Shown here in pieces: positions 1 to 13,424 of a stretch of 64,000 nt of DNA. Within the stretch, counting starts at the first letter, position 1, and each line of letters opens with the position of its first letter. The DNA is from Carnegiea gigantea (Eukaryota > Streptophyta > Magnoliopsida > Caryophyllales > Cactaceae). Location of the stretch: positions 146,001 to 210,000 of the forward strand of contig JAKOGI010001543.1 in NCBI GenBank assembly GCA_029747015.1. Direction: 5' to 3'. Below the pieces are notes generated by a model. That model saw nothing but the letters and a program-made list of their open reading frames with translations, was not told the DNA's origin and searched no databases. The position numbers were made by a program, and so were the translations under genes.

Positions 1-19
1 ACACATTGAGCACTTATCA
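1..19 (-). repeat. Athila 3' LTR, first 19 bases only
   Basis: On the minus strand this begins TGATAAGTGCTCAATGTG, matching the start of the LTR at 20385 (one difference in 19). The rest of the 3' LTR lies left of the window. Confidence 0.8.
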
Positions 20-30
20 AATTCCCCAAT
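20..30 (-). other. Polypurine tract of the Athila element
   Basis: The minus strand reads ATTGGGGAATT directly before the TGATAAGTG start of the 3' LTR. Position and purine content fit the primer for plus-strand DNA synthesis. Confidence 0.6.
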
Positions 31-36
31 GCTTAA

Positions 37-1819
37 ACTATTGCTTGTCCTCAAGCAATGTAAGGATTAAAAATATATACAGCTTCCTTAGGATAGATTT
101 AAGTAACATTCAAATGGCAAAGTTGATCCAAAGGTAGCCCAAAAAGGTACAAAAAACTTTAATAAACAGGTAGGAAATGAAATTTTTCAAAAACTTTTAA
201 TAGACCACAATGTCGAATCTTGAAAGCAATCTCCCCCAAATTGTCAAATACAGTCATTCAACATATGAAACAAGCGAAACTAGTAACGCCGGTAGAACCT
301 CCTTTGATGCAAATCTATCATAAGCTTGACAAGATTCTCAAAATTCACCATCACTAAAAATGCAAACACATTAGATAATCATGAGGACTTTAATAGGGTT
401 GTAACGGGGCTAAGGGTAAAGCTAAGAGGGGAACAAATGTTTTTGAAAATGAGGGGCTAAAAGCCAAAGACTAAGAACTAAATAATTCTAATGCATCAAA
501 CAACATCCTTCTTAAACCTTATCAATTCAGAATAAATCCCCAAATAAAGAGAGAAAGAGTTGAAAATCACAAATGACTTACACTCCCAACAAGGCTAACC
601 GCTTTCTTCTTTTTTTTTTTTTTTTGCTTTCATTTTTTTTCTTTTTTTTGGGGAAAATTTTCTCTTATGTTCCTCTTTTTTTTCCTCACACTTATTATTT
701 TTTTTTCAGAAGGGATAGCCAAGGGGGAAATCTATAACAAACTTTAAATTCCAACTCTTCTCTAAATTTTGTACAATAAAACAAGGGATTAATAAATATC
801 TCACAACCCTGCACCAAACAACCCAATTACACCACAAGATATCATTTCATCTTCCTAACGCCCTATCAAACTTGATGCAAAAGAATAGAACACTCCTCTA
901 TCCTTGGCTTAAAGGTAAGACAAGTATTTGCCCATGGGTTATAATAAAAGGTTCAAATCAAGAAAAATGGATACAGGCTCAAAGGGGCTAACAAGGAACA
1001 CAATACACAACTAGGGTGGCTATTTGGCCGTGGTGTTAAAAAAATCAAAGGAAGAAAAATGCCTCAATCATATTGCCTAAATCATATGCGAAATATGATC
1101 TTGAATGACAATCAAAGCAAGTTCTAGAGAAATGACGTCAAGGAAGAGTTACGCATGAAAGAAATATGAGACTAATAATGATAAACAATCTCTAAAGGCT
1201 CAAAGTCTCACGGGACATCTACCAATGACAAAGCTAGCTCTCTAGTAAACACATACCAAAATCTTGTAAAGACTCATGGGGAAAATCAATTCGCATCCAA
1301 CATGTGGTCAAAACATGGAATTCTTTTCGAAAACTCATTCGCAAATATTTTATGCACAATTTGGGCGAATCAAAGGATCAAACTAAATCAAAGAAAGCTA
1401 CCAAATCTATAATAATCATCATTGGATGATTTTTTTGTTTTTTTTTGGTTTTTTTTAATATATATGCATGCATGCTCCTTCAAATAATGCAAACTAAAAT
1501 GCAAAAAAAACAAACAAAAGAAAGAAACTAAAATGCAACCTAGAAGAAAACTAAGTGCACTACTAAACAAAACTAAAACAATAACTACAGAAACTACCAC
1601 TAAAAATATAAACAAAGCCAAAAAAAACACCCCAAACAAAAATAGGCATCAAACGCTAAATGAAATGACTAATTCCCCCATACTTGAATCACACATTGCC
1701 CTCAATGCGGGCACATAATGAAAAAGGGAAGGGGAGTAATACACAACAAGATCAGAGAGGAGGAGGTAGAGAAGGATGGGGTGGCTCCCCATAAGAGATA
1801 TGCCAGTCTCGTCAGGTCT
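37..1819 (-). other. Non-coding 3' region of the Athila element
   Basis: Between the extra ORF and the polypurine tract I see no credible coding region. The stretch holds T-rich runs (about 609-710 and 1430-1460, + strand) and short open frames without family motifs. A long non-coding region here is usual for Athila elements. Confidence 0.55.
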
Positions 1820-3116
1820 CTAGACATGCCCTATAGTCTCGAATATATTGGGTTTGGGAAGCAAGCAACCCACAAAGCTCATTGTAGCGCTCTTGGACAA
1901 AGTCCCAAAGACCGGCACTCTCTGAAGCAACAAACTCTCGGATGGAAACTTGCTCGTCTTGAATGGATCTAAGTGTGTCTTGAAGGTCAGAATAGTCAGG
2001 CAGTAGTGGATGCGGGGAAGAACTATGTCCTGCTTGACTAGATCGAGGGACTGGTTGGTAAGGTGCATGTTAAACAACCTCCTCATCACCAGGTACCCAA
2101 TAAAGGTTACCTCAGTGAAGAAGGATGGTGCGATCAATATTAGGAAGCGGCAAAAGCCGGTCCCCGAGGTAAATCCAACATAAACGGTCAGGCCTCAACT
2201 ACAAAAGTTCATAATCTCAAAAGTAGCTTGATCAAGCCGCTCGGACCCGAAAATTCTATCCTCAGGATTGGGCTCAACACTCAAGAATCTAGCAATAGTA
2301 GTGATTATCCCACCAATGACTATCCGACCTTTAGTGCTAACAGCAGCACTATGTAATTGCCTAGCGAAGAATGAATCTGGGTCAAGTTGGTCTCCATCGA
2401 GCATACAGGATAGAAGTACAACTCAGAAAATCTCAAGACATTCAGACTATCGTCCCGAGCAAACAAAGAACAAGCTAAGATACGCTGAGCTACTCTAATG
2501 AAGGGGTTCTTATTATGCGTACATTTTAACGAACTGGTACAGTACCTAAAACTCCCCGAAAGTTCACCCCAAAATGCATTCGGGTTGAATTCGCCAGGGA
2601 GTTGACGGTGCGAAAAGTCCATACTAGGGGAAAAACAAAAATACTGTTGAAGGTACCTAAGTTTAGTTTATACAATTGTCTCAACAAATAAAATGATATA
2701 TATCCGGCTTGACATTGAGGTGCTCTAGTGACCTTGACATGGAATGTACTAAGGAATTCTAAGGTCAAGTCCCTATATGTATGCTCTTTGGTTTCTAAAA
2801 AGTGGCCCACACCACCTCTAGCAAACAACCAATGATTATCATCCAAAATTCCCAACCGGACTAACAAATCCTCATCATAATATCTAGTTGCTACCACCAT
2901 ATATTCATTCAAGCAATTATACCTAGCAACATGACCAGAATGCGTTAAACCAATGAGATGAGGAATGTTACCTCTAGCACGCGCATTGGTTGATGTTCGG
3001 GTTGCCCGTTGAGGTCGGGGTAGTGCTTGACTTGAAGAACCAACCTCCTTGGTGCTCCTTTGTCTCTTGTTTGGTGTCATTGGTGAAAACTTGAAACAAA
3101 AACAAACTAAAATCAA
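1820..3116 (-). pseudogene. Athila-specific extra ORF (ATHILA ORF-1 family protein), frameshifted
   Basis: The minus-strand frame starting at 3116 gives a basic N-terminus (TPNKRQRSTKE). It is followed by motifs of the plant ATHILA ORF-1 family: a YYDEDLLVRLGILDD segment, LTLEFLSTFHVKV, and GYISFYLLRQLYKLNL. The reading then shifts near 2600 to a frame carrying SELYF. It shifts again near 2400 to one carrying TKGRIVIGGIITTIARFL, the conserved GG-IT-IA block of the family. At least two frameshifts therefore separate parts of one ancestral protein. Its position after pol is where some Athila elements keep an envelope-like or unknown-function ORF. Its function is not established, and I see no membrane span or glycoprotein signature in this copy. 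Confidence 0.75.
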
Positions 3117-3607
3117 AAATAAGAACTAAAACCTAGAAAATTGAAGAAATTAAGTGAAAATATAAAAAATAAGAGAGAGAAAGAATGGGTATGGTGGATG
3201 AATGAAGCTATGATGAATTCAAAGTTAAACAAGAAGAAAGAGATGGATTTTAAGGAAAAAGATGAAAGGTTGAGTGAAAAGATCTAGAAAGGATTTGGTG
3301 TGAAAATGAGTGGAAATGGTGAAGAAATGAGGGGAGATTAGAGAGATATGTTATGGAGTTTAGAGAGAGAAAATGGGGGTAGATAGAGAGTGTATATCGA
3401 GAGGTTGAAGAAGATACGGGGAAAGAGAAGAGTCGCCGCAGTTAAAAACCTAGACCGTGGCCCGTAGCCCGTAGCAGACCACGGTCCGTCCGTGGGGCTC
3501 ACCACGGTCTGTCCATGGTGCCTGTTGGCACTCGGTTTTTTTTGGTTTTTCAGGTTGGCACCCCACAGCCGTATTTCTGGGGTGCTGACTGTGGTGCCAC
3601 CAATTTA

Positions 3608-3652
<45 letters not shown>

Positions 3653-3901
3653 TTTCTTTTTTTTCTTTAATATACTACAACAAGTAATAAAAATCAAAAA
3701 TATAAAAAAAAGAAAAAAGGAAAAGAAAGCTTGCGTTGCTTCCCAAGAACCACTCTTTTAAGGTCAAGAGCTTGCCCTTTGTTTTAGGCTTGGCCCGGAT
3801 TAGATGATGTACGGACATTAACTTTGTCCCGAACCACAAAATTAAACTTATTTAGTTGAAGGTACCAACGCAAAAGTTCAGGATGTGGGTCCTTTGCCTT
3901 T
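3117..3901 (-). other. Athila pol-to-extra-ORF spacer with AT microsatellite
   Basis: This is non-coding sequence between the inserted element and the extra ORF. It contains an (AT)n run at 3611-3644 and a cluster of CCACGGTCC/CCGTGG words at about 3450-3520. On the minus strand it includes TTGGGAAGCAACGCAAGC, a type of sequence seen between pol and the last ORF in Athila-like elements. About 120 bases next to the insertion (3781-3901) read openly on the minus strand, but I could not assign them. Confidence 0.5.
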
Positions 3902-6900
3902 ATAGCTGACCATTTCCCAAGCTAAAAACCTTACAATAAATCCCTGCATCAATAGAAACATATAAAAGTTCTACAATAAGCTTGACAGCTACATGCCGGA
4001 GTCCACAGCTTCACGGGCCACTCGTTTGGAGTACACCAACCATAAAGTTCAATAATAAAGAAGGAAATAAAAAAATACAACTCAACAGATCACATGTCCG
4101 GAGTAAGGGGGTTTACATCCCAAAATATACCCAGCTTTAGTTAAAAAGACAACTGAGTAATAAGATATGGTTAGCTCACATGGCCATACAGAGCGACTTA
4201 TAAATAACATGCATTACATGAACTACAGTACTTTATCACGTATAATTACAATTCTAGGATACATCATTTTACATCGTTAAACACATAAAACAACGTCTAT
4301 ATGTGCATCCATGGCACTTTATCAAGTAAGGGTAAACTCCAACTCGGCATAAGTGATTCAACTTCTACCTGTCACCAAAAAAACCTGCGAAAAAGGGAAA
4401 GAGTAATGGGATGAGCAACCACACGCTCAGTGAGTATTCCCCGATGCCTTAAAACCAAAACAGTTGCAGGCAATAATACCAATAATAGTCACATATCACA
4501 CATTTATGCATTACTATCATATTAGGCAACCATAGTTCTTAAGAAAAGATTACCACCCATAACCTTCCTACTAATCACTCAAACTCATTTCCAGGCCCTT
4601 AACAACCAAACTTTTCCTACTAATAAGCATTCAGGCTCATAAACAAGTAAGCAATAAGGATTGAGTCAGATGCTTTCAAACACACTTTTGAAAACGCAGT
4701 GATTCATGATATGTTCCATGAATAAGTTATAAAACACGCTAACTTCTTCAAGGCTTATAATTCTTTCTAAAAGTTTCTAAAATACTCATACTAGTAAGAA
4801 AGACTTCGTAAGAAACATTCTTTGATAGGATATGCACATGTGAAAGCTTCAATGTTCGATGCATTACTAGGGCATAACCACACTTCATTTGAGATTTCAT
4901 TTAAACCATACTTGAAAATCCATTCATAAAATGTGCAGGACTTGTACATTTGAAAGCTTTCTTTCTTTTTCTTAGAAACGCTTTGCTTAGCCTCTTGAGG
5001 TTCATATTCTTTAAAAAGAAATCTCTTTCATATTGGTCCTCCAATGACCCTTATAATCTTTTCAAATCTTATTCAATATGGCCTCATAATGGCCCTTAAA
5101 AATTTTTCTTTTCTGAAATACTTAAAATGGCGAAACGCCAACTGCTTTTCTGACTTATTAGGAAAATGCTCTTAGCATAAAATCATCAATATGTTCTGGC
5201 TAAGGGAGATCTACACTCGCCCTAAGTGAGATCATCACTCACAACTCATATTATCCCCGAGGTATACGTAACATAACATTTGGCCAAAATGCGTCTTAGC
5301 AGAGTAGCTCTAACTTCGATATTGTCCTCTATGGGAGCAACAGCTCACGCCTTATCTTATGTCTAGTCCCCCCTCAAGGTTTTATTATGCGTCACTCATT
5401 ATCGAACGTTATCTTTAGGGTAACAGCTCATGCCTTATCTTGCGTCCAATTCCCGAAAACAGCTCACGCCCTTTTTGCGTCCAGTTCCCAACATTACCTT
5501 CGGAGGAAACAGCTCACGCCTTATCTCGCGTCCAGTTCCCACCCTCAAGTTCTGGCCAATTGACTAGCACCATCTTAGCCTGTAAAATCATATTTCATTT
5601 CTCTTTTTCAGTTGCTTACTTTATTAAAGTTTTGCTAGTTTAACAAATAACCCATAACCTCACTAATGGTTTGTGGTTCTTTCGTTTTAACTTAAAAACC
5701 TCTTATATTCATAATAAATTTGCTAACTCATATATCGAAACTCATTTGAAACTTAAAGTACTTAGTTAGCGTTTAATTCAAACTAACATTCGTAATAAAA
5801 TCCTTTGTTGCCATTTTTAGTTCATTTAAAATCCTTTTTAAACTGAAGAAGTAGACAAAATAAACCAAAGCCTCAAAACATTTCCGAACTTACTACTAGC
5901 TTACTTTTTAACTTCCTAAACCTATCAACTATTCAGTTGAGTCACTTACTAAGTAGTTCGACGATTTAGGACCTTTTTATGCTTCAAACATCTTAATAAA
6001 CTAATAGGTAACTAGTAAATGCTCAAAACATTCACAATTATGAAAACAACCCTTTAATGACCCTTTTTAAAGATGTTTAAGTTCAAAATCAATCGCATAG
6101 CTTCATTTAACATTTTCAAGAGGGAGAGGGGTCACACGTAGCACATTCATAACACTTTACAACTTCACTTGGCAGAATCAATCCGATAAGCCACACATGG
6201 CCTCGTACTCCACACAATTGCAGTAAATCACAACCCAACCTCCCTCCTCACACAACATTAACCACAAGATCCTCGAATCTCTCAATAGTTTCATCTCAAA
6301 CCCAGCAACTATATAGCTCAGTTCAATAGTATCATAAATGATTCACCAGTATATGAAGCCATCATAAATAAACGCAACATTCATATGAGTTACCATAAAT
6401 GGAATTTGAACATAACCATTCTAATTTAGCAACAACATTTAAATAGAAATCAACCTACCCTACGAATACCTTAAATCACCTGGTTCACATCCTTAACCTC
6501 CAAAATAGAATATAAGCATGACAAACTGATATTACAAAAGTCCTATGTCAACATTCTATTTATTCTAAAAATCTTCAAACTAACCAGTTCATGCAACCAT
6601 ACATCAAATCAACATGCAATCATCCCAAAATCAGTGTTACAACCATGCTTACTCAATTTGGCTCCAAAATTCCTCAAATATAGCTTATTAACTCAGATTC
6701 AAACATGCTACAATTAGAATCAGTTCAATTCATTTTGAAATCAGTAATAATTTAGGGGGAGAGGAACACCCACCTCGATTCCAAGCTAAGGATTCGTTCG
6801 AAGGGCTTTGGGCTCAACCTTGAGTGCTGGAAAACCCAATCTTCAACCCTTGCCCATTGACCACACGACCAACCCAGACCACACGCCTAAACCCAACTGA

Positions 6901-7725
6901 AATTGGCTCACCGATTCGAAGTTGCGATTGATGTTTGGGCTGCGAATTCACCCCCAATTCGTAACGGGATTAGAGTGGCTAAAGACTATGTTACATGACT
7001 GAGCTCGGGCATGTGCTCGGTGCCTCACATTGCCGCCCAAAACCACCAAAAATGTGGCGGATCTGCTCCATTTTTCGTCCAGATTTCACATCAAATGCTT
7101 GATAGCTTATGGGGAAGGTCGAATCGGTGGATTTACAACTAAGAGAGTTGAAAATCAGGTGGGTTTTGTGAGGTTTTAGCCGCGTATATGGTAGAGGAGA
7201 AGACGAAGGAAACACAGAGCAGAGAGAGAGAGAGAGAGAGATGTCGGGGATGCGGGGTGTGCCGCGACAAAGGCGGAGGAAAAAAGGGGTCTGATGTGAT
7301 TGTACCAAAATGCCCCTTGTCTCCCCCCCTTTTTATTTCAAGCTCGCTCAATACTTAACACCGCTAGTCTAACCTCGAACTTTATATTCTAAACCCAAAT
7401 CAATAATACGATCTCTAGTCAATTAATCATTTCCAAATACATCAAAGTTCGATTTAATAAACCTAGAAACTAATTCTAAGGTTGACAACTTGATCATATT
7501 CGAGAAACAACTAAATTAAACTATCGGTACAATTTAATGGCACAAATTAGCACGAATTAACTTTAAAATCAATAATAACAATAATAATCCTTTTTAATAA
7601 CATTTATCATTCACAGAAGCACATCAGTAATAATTTAACTTATATAGGCAATAAAAATTCAAATTTTATAACGTAGAAAGAAAGACAGTCAGCTTAACGT
7701 AAAAATAAGGAACGCAGGCATTACA
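3902..7725 (-). repeat. 3' LTR of the LARD-like element, truncated at its outer end
   Basis: This aligns by eye with 10514-13424 plus 16766-16843 along most of its length (for example AATAAATCCCTGCAT at both starts). It is missing the first roughly 90 bases that copy 2 has (10424-10513). It ends ATTACA at 7725. It keeps about 870 bases (about 5780-6650) that copy 2 has lost. Short open frames at 6991-7351 recur in both LTRs but have no family features. Confidence 0.75.
5335..5545 (-). repeat. Short irregular repeats inside the LTR
   Basis: Four copies of a word close to ACAGCTCACGCCTTATCTTG are each followed by GCGTCCAGTTCCC-like sequence, spaced irregularly by about 35-75 bases. The same set occurs at about 11935-12135 in the other LTR, so it belongs to the element. 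A regulatory role in the LTR is possible but only inferred. Confidence 0.6.
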
Positions 7726-7761
7726 ATCTCCTCCTTAAAAGAATTTCATCCTCGAAATTCC
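7726..7761 (-). other. Polypurine tract and last trace of pol
   Basis: The minus strand has a purine tract (AAGGAGGAGAT) directly before the LTR start TGTAATGCC. Just upstream, one frame reads NFEDEILL, which resembles the typical end of Tekay/Del polyproteins (NFEDE and similar). This fixes both orientation and lineage. Confidence 0.55.
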
Positions 7762-10408
7762 AAAACTCAGTTCAGTCGTACCTAAGACGTGCACACACTT
7801 GACATAATCTACACAAATTGCACTAAAATTCAAAATCTCATTTACAATTAATTGAAACCGAAAGAAGGTCATATGGTATCCAGTCTCCTCCTCGCCAATC
7901 CTCTTCGAATGGCTACTGACTCCATTTAGGCACCGAGGGCAATTGTATAGAAGAGGGGCAATTGAGTTGGTATGGAAAACCATATTAAGCTTGTTTTAGA
8001 AAGGAATATAGATTTTCAATTATCTAGGCTCATGGTAAACAAAAACTTTATGTACATGCATCATTATGAATTGAAATCTAAAGGTAGGACAATTGGGTGG
8101 TGATACCTCAAGGTCATATACAAGTAGTCTCATTCTAAAACATGAATTTGGTCACTTTTAGGATCAAAACAGTTAACCTGGGGACTCCTATAACACATTA
8201 GGGTAACAAGGACATCACATAGCACCAAGTAGCATCACTTAAGCACCATGGCATCGCATAGAATCTGCAATTCAACATTCTCAAGCCTAGGAATCATAAG
8301 CAACATGAATTCGTCTAATATGCATATAGCAAGCAATTTACAAACAAAAGCATATGCCATCGACACTCCTGGGACCTGTGGGCTATAGGCCCACCATGCT
8401 TCCGCTGCGCTACTCTGATCAAACATATAAGGGCAAAAATATGTAAATGCAGGTTTCTAGGGTCATCTTATCATGTTTCAAATATGTGCGTTTGCAGTTA
8501 TTCAGCTATAACATGGAATCCTAGAATTCACGAAATGCAAATAACAATTCAGAAGTCATATCATACCATGAATTACAAAACTTCAATCATCTAAATAATC
8601 AAGTCACATACCCAAGCCAAACTCAAGTCAAGCATGGATTGCACAAAGGCAAACAAATGTGACGGTAAACGCCTAAGGCCACCACATCATGCATTAAGTG
8701 CATATGTATATAGTTGTTCAAACTATGTCATGAGATAATAGAACTTGTGGAGTGCAAATAATGACTCAGGGATCATACAGGCAATGGTTCACCTAGATTA
8801 AATCATTTGATCAATCCAGCCATTTACGCAACCAAAATTCAAAATAAGCAACTTCAATGAAGTGTATTTACTATACCATTCACTCATAAAACACACAACT
8901 GGTCATCAATAAAGAAGTTAAACAACCATATAAGGTTTTATGGCTTTAGACTGTATACTATGCTATGACTATGCTTTAAAGCGTTCGGGCTCCTAGTAGT
9001 GTCCCACGAAAAGACATCTAGGCGATTATACATGAATGCAACCCTCATTTAAAACCTAAGGTTGAGGTTATGCCTCGAGGTTCATCTAAACTGTTTGGAG
9101 TTAGCCATCAATCAACTAACAGGGGGTAAGAACAATGGCATTATTGATCTTACAGATATACATTGAGATTTTGCAACACATTTATCTCAAAAGGTAATGG
9201 TGGAGGTCTAAGGAACCCCTAGTACAGATGGAAAGGTTCTACCTTCTACTATGGGCATTCTGACTTTTACACTTGGTGTTAATGCTTAATAAAATGTTGG
9301 AAAGGTATAGATTGTTGCCCCAAAAGATAACAAGGAGATGTATATAGTATAACAATTCCAAAGTCTGTCAGGTTCTCCCTTATATCTCCATTTTAGGTGT
9401 GTTGGGTTGATATAGCCAGGACGCTATCAATCCTATAATAAGAATAGCATTTCATGCTGCGATGAGCATAACGCCTAGCTGACTCGTGAGTAACAGTGGT
9501 TACGTGTTGGGAAGCAAGGAAGACTCCCTATGTAGATGACAATCTAGGTTAAGGCCACATCTAAGCATTAATGGTACATATACGAAGGTTAGGAATAACA
9601 CTTAGACAACAATCAACTGGACTCTGTCACAATCACCCATATTGACACAAGCGCATACAAAGTTCTCACATAATTCCTTTAGCAATTGAGAATTCACATA
9701 AAAAGGGTATCGCCTAAAAGAGCTTTTAGTCATAAAAATGATCTTGAATCACTTACTAACAACTTGCCATGAACACATCAAGCAACGAATGCATCTTGAT
9801 ATGTAGGTACTCGAAACATCAATGTAAAACAAATGCAAGTTTTCAAACGCCACAGTAAGGCCTAACCAGATAATTAGAAAGATCTTTAATGCGAAAGGAG
9901 GAACCTTAACGCGCACTATTTAGGAAGGTTCTTAACTTTCAAAGCCTCTAGGTTTTAAAAGGAGGATGGTTTAATTGCTTCTAGTTCTTTCCCTACCAAC
10001 CATTGAGTACGTCTACTCACTCTATTATCGGGCCCGAGGAGCATATCGTACTTAAGGGGCAAGAATGAGCTTAGAGTTAAAACATTCTCAGTTGTTCGAG
10101 TTTAAACCAAGGGCACTTGGAACTTTTGATTTACATCGCCAAGGTGTATATGTAAAATAACTCTCGATTGAGCTAACACTTAGCTTGTTCATGAGAATAC
10201 AAGTCACTCAGCCTGCACCCTAGCAAACGGTTCATTCTTTCAATCAATGAGCTCACTCAAGCCGCAAATATCCAGCTAAATGCACCCACGTTCACACAAA
10301 ACCCACATCTGCACACAAAAGCAGGCATAAATCAGATCATCATGAATGCGTTCCTAGCTAACTATATGAAAACAAGACTCAGGTCACGGCTTATGGTCGC
10401 AGAACCTT
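7762..10408 (-). other. Non-coding interior of the LARD-like element
   Basis: No gag, protease, RT or integrase motif is visible on either strand. Open frames are short (up to about 80 codons) and unlike known families. The element is therefore non-autonomous and would have needed proteins from a related full-length element. Confidence 0.6.
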
Positions 10409-10420
10409 GCTCTACTACCA
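10409..10420 (-). other. tRNA-iMet-like primer binding site of the LARD-like element
   Basis: The minus strand reads TGGTAGTAGAGC three bases inside the 5' LTR, close to the plant initiator-Met primer site TGGTATCAGAGC (two differences). Its position next to the LTR end supports the minus-strand orientation. Confidence 0.65.
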
Positions 10421-13400
10421 TCTTGTAACACCCCCAACCCCTAGGGCTAGAAGTGTTACGTTTTCTTAAATCTTACTTAACTTTTGAGGCGAAACGAATA
10501 GAGTTTCACCTGAAAACTGACTATTTTCTAGGCTAAAAGCCTTACGATAAATCCCTGCATTGAATAAAAACATATAAAACTTCTAAAATAAGCTCGACGG
10601 CTACACATCGGAGTCTACAGCTCTATGGCTCACTCACTTGGAGTACACCAACCATAAAGTTCAACAATAAAGAGGGAAATAAAAAATACAACTTAGCGGA
10701 TCACATGTTCGGAGTACTGGGGGTTTACATCCCAAAATATACCCATCTTCAGTTAAAAAGACAACTGACTAATAAGATAGTTGGCACACATAGCCATACA
10801 GAGTGACTTATAAATAATATGCATTACATGAACTACAATACTCACGTATAATTATAGTTCCAGGATACATCATTTTATATCATTAAACACATAAAACAAA
10901 TTCGATATGTGCACCCATGACACTTTATCAAGCAAGGGTAAACTCTAACTCGGCATAAGTGATTCGACTTCTACCTGTCACAAAGAAAACCTAGGAAAAG
11001 GGGGAAAGAGTAATGGGATGAGCAACCACACGCTCAGTGAGTATTCCTCGACTCTTTAAAACTAAAACAGTTGCAGGCAATAATACAAATAATAGTCATA
11101 TATCACGCATTTATACATTACTATCATATTAGGCAATCATAGCTCCCAAGGAAAGATTACCATCCATAACCTTCATAACAGCCACTCAAACTCATTTTCA
11201 GGCCCTTAATGACCAACCTTTCCCTACTAACAAGCATTCAGGTGCATAAACAAGTAAGCAACAAGGATTGAGTAAGATGCTTCCAAACACACTTTTGAAA
11301 ACGCAGTGATTCATGATATGTTCCAAGAATAGGTTATAAATCACGCTAACTTCTTCAAGCCTTATAATTCTTTCTAAAAGTTTCCAAAATACTCATACTG
11401 GTAAGAAAGACTTAGCAAAAAACATTCTTTCACAGGATATGCACATGTGAAAGCTTAAATGTTCGACGCATTACTAGGATATAACCACACTTCATTTGAA
11501 ATTTCATTTAAACTATACTTGGAAACTCATTCATAAAATATATGCAGGATATGTACATTTGAAAGCTTTCTTTCTTTTTCTTGAAAACGCTTTGCGGCTC
11601 ATATTCTTTAAAAAGAAATCTCTTTCGTATTGGTCCTCTAATGACCCTTATAAGCTTTTCAAATCTTATTCAATATGGCCTCGTAATGGCCCTTAAAAAT
11701 TTTTCTTTTCTGAAATACTTAAAATGGCAAAATGGCAACTGCTTTTCTTACTCATTAAGAAAATAGTCTTAGCATAAAATCTTCACAATGTGCTGGCTAG
11801 AGGAGATCTACACTTACCCTAATTGAGATCATCACTCACAACTCATGTTATCCCCGGGGCATACGTAACATAACATTTGGCCAAAATCAGTCTCAGCAGA
11901 GTAACTCTAACTTCGATATTGTCCTCTGTCGGAGCAACAGCTCACACCTTATCTTGCGTCTAGTTCCCCCTCAAGATTTTCTTACGCGTCACTCATTATC
12001 GAACATTATCTTTAACGTAACAGCTCACGCCTTATCTTACGTCCAGTTCCCGGCAACAGCTCACGCCCTTTTTGCATCCAATTCCCAACATTACCTTTGG
12101 GGGAAATAGCTCACGCCTTATCTTGCATCCAGTTCCCATCCTCAAGGTCTGGCCAATTGCCTAGTGCCATCTTAGCCTTTAAAATCATATTTTATTTCTT
12201 TTTTTTCAGTTGCTTAGTTTATTAAAGTTTTGCTTGTTTAACAAATAACCCATAACCTTACTAATGGTTTATGGTTCTTTCATTTCAACTTAAAAACCTC
12301 TTACATTTGTAATAAATTTGCTAACTCCTAAATCAAAACTCATTCGAAACTTAAAGTACTTAGTTAGCATTTAATTCAAACTAGCTCAGATTTGGCTCCA
12401 AAATTCCTTACTTAATTTGGCTCCTAAATTCCTCAAATATAGCTTTCTAACTCAGATTCAAACATGCTACAACTAGAATCAGTTCAATTCATTTTGAAAT
12501 TACTAATAATTTAGGGGGAGAGGAACACCCACCTTGATTCTAAGCTAAGGATTCGTTCGAAGGCTTTGGGCTCAACCTTGAGTGCTGGAAAACCCCAATC
12601 TTCAACCCTTGCTCACTGACTGCATGACCAACCCAGACCATGTGCCTAAACCCACACCAAACAGACCCCAAAATTGACTGAAATTAGCATACTGATTCGA
12701 AGTTATGGTTGACATTTGGGCTACGAATTCACCCTCAATTTGTAAGGGGACTGGAGTGGCTAAAAACTAGGTTGCATGGCTGAGCTCGGGCATGTGTTCG
12801 GTGCCTCATATCGCTGCCCAAACCCACCAAAAATATGGTGGTTCTGCTCTATTTTTCATGCAGATTTCACACCAAATGCTTGATAGCTTGTGGGGAAGGT
12901 CGAATGCGTGGATTTGCAACTGAGAGAGGTGAAAATTGGGTGGTTTTTGTGAGATTTCAGCTGTGTATATGGTGAAGGAGAAGATGAAGGAAACGCAGAG
13001 CAAAGAGACAGAGAGGGATGTCAGGGATGGAGGGTGTGCCACGACGAAGGAGGAAAAAAAGGGGTCTGACGTGATTTTACCAAATTGCCCCTCATCCCCC
13101 CTTCCCTTTTTGTTTCAAGCTTGCCTAATACTTAACACCGCTTGTCCAACCTCGAACTTCATATTCTAAACCGAAATCGATAATACGATCTCTCGTCGAT
13201 TAATCGTTCTCAAGTACATTAAGGTTTGATTTAATAAACCTCAAAACTCTTTCTAAGGTTGACAACCTGATCGTATTCGGGAAACGACTAAATTAAACTA
13301 TCAGTACAATTTAATGGCACAAATTAGCACAAATTAACTTTAAAATCAATAATAACAATAATAATTCTTTTTAATAAAATTTATCATTCACATAAGCACA

Positions 13401-13424
13401 TCAGTAATAATTTAACTTATATAG

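Noticed and set aside
5335..5545. CRISPR-like regular repeats
   Set aside because: Spacing is irregular, the repeats are diverged, and they lie inside a plant retrotransposon LTR.
6991..7351. Short Ser/Leu-rich secreted-protein-like frames
   Set aside because: They lie within an LTR, recur broken in the other LTR (12806-13169) and come from a GA-rich tract.
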